Shown here in pieces: positions 7,664-8,712 of a stretch of DNA of 8,712 bases (positions within the stretch are counted from its first letter, which is position 1; each line of letters begins with the position of its first letter). The position numbers and the translations under genes were made by a program. The DNA is from JBBRUG01 sp038247995. Its GTDB lineage: Bacteria; Chloroflexota; Chloroflexia; Chloroflexales; Chloroflexaceae. The stretch spans positions 1-8,712 of the forward strand of contig JBBRUG010000265.1 of NCBI GenBank assembly GCA_038247995.1, in the 5' to 3' direction. The notes under the pieces are model-generated. The model ran no database searches. It worked only from the letters and a program-made list of their open reading frames with translations, and had not been told where the DNA came from.

Positions 7664-8712
7664 ATGGCAGTCCAAGTCTGGATCGGCGAGAAGCCGGAAC
7701 ATCCCAACGAGCGACGTACAATTGTGGCCCTCGCCAACGGTCTGGAACGGCTTGAGGGGTTGTACCTGATCCTGGCCAATTTCAGCGTCGGTGGGCGCAC
7801 CGTTGACCTGGTGATCATCAAACAAGACGCGATCTTCATCATCGAGTTGAAGCAATGCGACGGGCGCGTAATCGGCAGTGTGAACGGGCCGTGGTTTGTC
7901 GAAGGGCGCAACGGCGAGCGCAAGCGGCTCAACCCAGGCCGTAAGAACCCCTACAACCAGGTTATTTCGTATTTCCACGCCCTGACGAATTTCCTCAACG
8001 AGAAGCGCCACGATTTCCTCTCGGCCCAGAAGGCCAGCGACGTCGATTTCCGCACCTGCAAGCGCGTTGTGGTCATTGCGCCCACAATCCAGGCGGGCAG
8101 CGAGATCGAGTTGGACTGGAAGGTTGAACTAAAAGGGCTGGATGAACTGCCGGCCTACCTGATCACCGAGCGTTCGTCGGAGATCGAACTGACCGAAACG
8201 GAGATGTTGGCCATCCCCGACCTGCTCCACTGTACGCCCTGGCAAGAAGTGAATGCGGTGATCAAGGGTGTGCTGCCTGCGCTGGATGAGCAACCCGCAG
8301 CCCCCCCCGCGCCTGTCGTACCAACCCAACTCGTCACCGAAGCACCAGCACCTGAAGCACCGCCGGCGCCGCCGGTGACCTGGCTTGATCGGACCAGGAA
8401 GGTCTTACGCACCACAACGGGCCGCTTCGCTGCGGCAATGGCCACCCTCGCCCTCGTGCTGCTGATCGCCCTGATCGTGCGCCCGCCGCCGAGCATTCCC
8501 AGCGCCGATCAGCCGGCCGGGCCGCTTCCCGGCGTCGCCGGTGCGCCACCTACACCCGGCGATGTGATGTTCAGTGCAAGCGATGTTAGTCTGACCTGTA
8601 CCTGGAATAGCAATCAGTTGGTCGGTAAGCGCTGGGATGCTGAAGACGGCAACTGGATCAGTGTCGCCAATGGCGAGGTTGCGCTCGACCTGCTCCCCGA
8701 TGTGGTGGTAGC
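7664..8712 (+). CDS. NERD-domain membrane protein (3' partial)
   Basis: The frame is open from ATG 7664 to the window edge (349 codons). Residues about 15-110 match the NERD (nuclease-related) domain, which has a restriction-endonuclease-like fold: D48 in RTVDLVII, the E61-x-K63 pair in IFIIELKQ, and Q99 in NPYNQV fit a PD-(D/E)xK-type site. A Pro/Ala-rich linker (about 208-238) and a basic stretch RTRKVLRTTTGR (243-254) lead to a transmembrane helix (about 255-272, FAAAMATLALVLLIALIV). A Pro-rich outer segment and an unrecognised domain with Trp and Cys (LTCTWNSNQLVG) follow. The positive-inside rule puts NERD in the cytoplasm. No Shine-Dalgarno sequence is seen. The closest in-frame stop is at 7601, so ATG 7664 is the only reasonable start. 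Nuclease activity and substrate are inference; NERD proteins are poorly characterised. Confidence 0.85.
   Translation, partial: MAVQVWIGEKPEHPNERRTIVALANGLERLEGLYLILANFSVGGRTVDLVIIKQDAIFIIELKQCDGRVIGSVNGPWFVEGRNGERKRLNPGRKNPYNQVISYFHALTNFLNEKRHDFLSAQKASDVDFRTCKRVVVIAPTIQAGSEIELDWKVELKGLDELPAYLITERSSEIELTETEMLAIPDLLHCTPWQEVNAVIKGVLPALDEQPAAPPAPVVPTQLVTEAPAPEAPPAPPVTWLDRTRKVLRTTTGRFAAAMATLALVLLIALIVRPPPSIPSADQPAGPLPGVAGAPPTPGDVMFSASDVSLTCTWNSNQLVGKRWDAEDGNWISVANGEVALDLLPDVVV

Overview
This GC-rich window carries four protein-coding loci with clean family signatures. I think the source is a member of the Chloroflexota (class Chloroflexia, of the Chloroflexus/Roseiflexus/Oscillochloris kind). The reasons are a large secreted-type propeller plus Calx-beta protein ending in a hydrophobic FLPLLR tail, a LAL-type (MalT-like) LuxR regulator, and GC-rich dispersed-repeat-like hairpins. 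This placement is inference from gene style, not a database match.

Layout. (1) Positions 3-2624, plus strand: the C-terminal part of a long PD40/TolB-like beta-propeller protein, open to the left window edge, ending in a Calx-beta domain. A 9-bp minisatellite sits in frame at the left edge. (2) Positions 2665-5158, minus strand: a LAL-type regulator gene split by a roughly 208-bp non-autonomous insertion element (4728-4935). The element has 21-bp perfect terminal inverted repeats and a 9-bp target duplication. Removing the element plus one target copy restores a single 758-residue reading frame from the SD-preceded ATG at 5158 to the stop at 2665, so the gene is a recent pseudogene or a revertible allele. 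(3) Positions 5159-5579: a divergent intergenic region with a good promoter for the regulator and a perfect TATAAT -10 box facing uvrB. (4) Positions 5580-7592, plus strand: complete uvrB, nucleotide excision repair. (5) Positions 7593-7663: a 16-bp perfect inverted repeat, probably the uvrB terminator. (6) Positions 7664-8712, plus strand: a NERD-domain protein with a Pro/Ala-rich linker and a transmembrane helix, running off the right edge.

The genes do not form an obvious pathway. uvrB is a housekeeping repair gene, and the surface propeller and the NERD membrane protein look like accessory functions. The most notable item is the insertion element in the regulator: boundaries, target duplication and reading-frame restoration all agree. 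I did not find a multi-gene novel system such as a defence island, CRISPR array or biosynthetic cluster.
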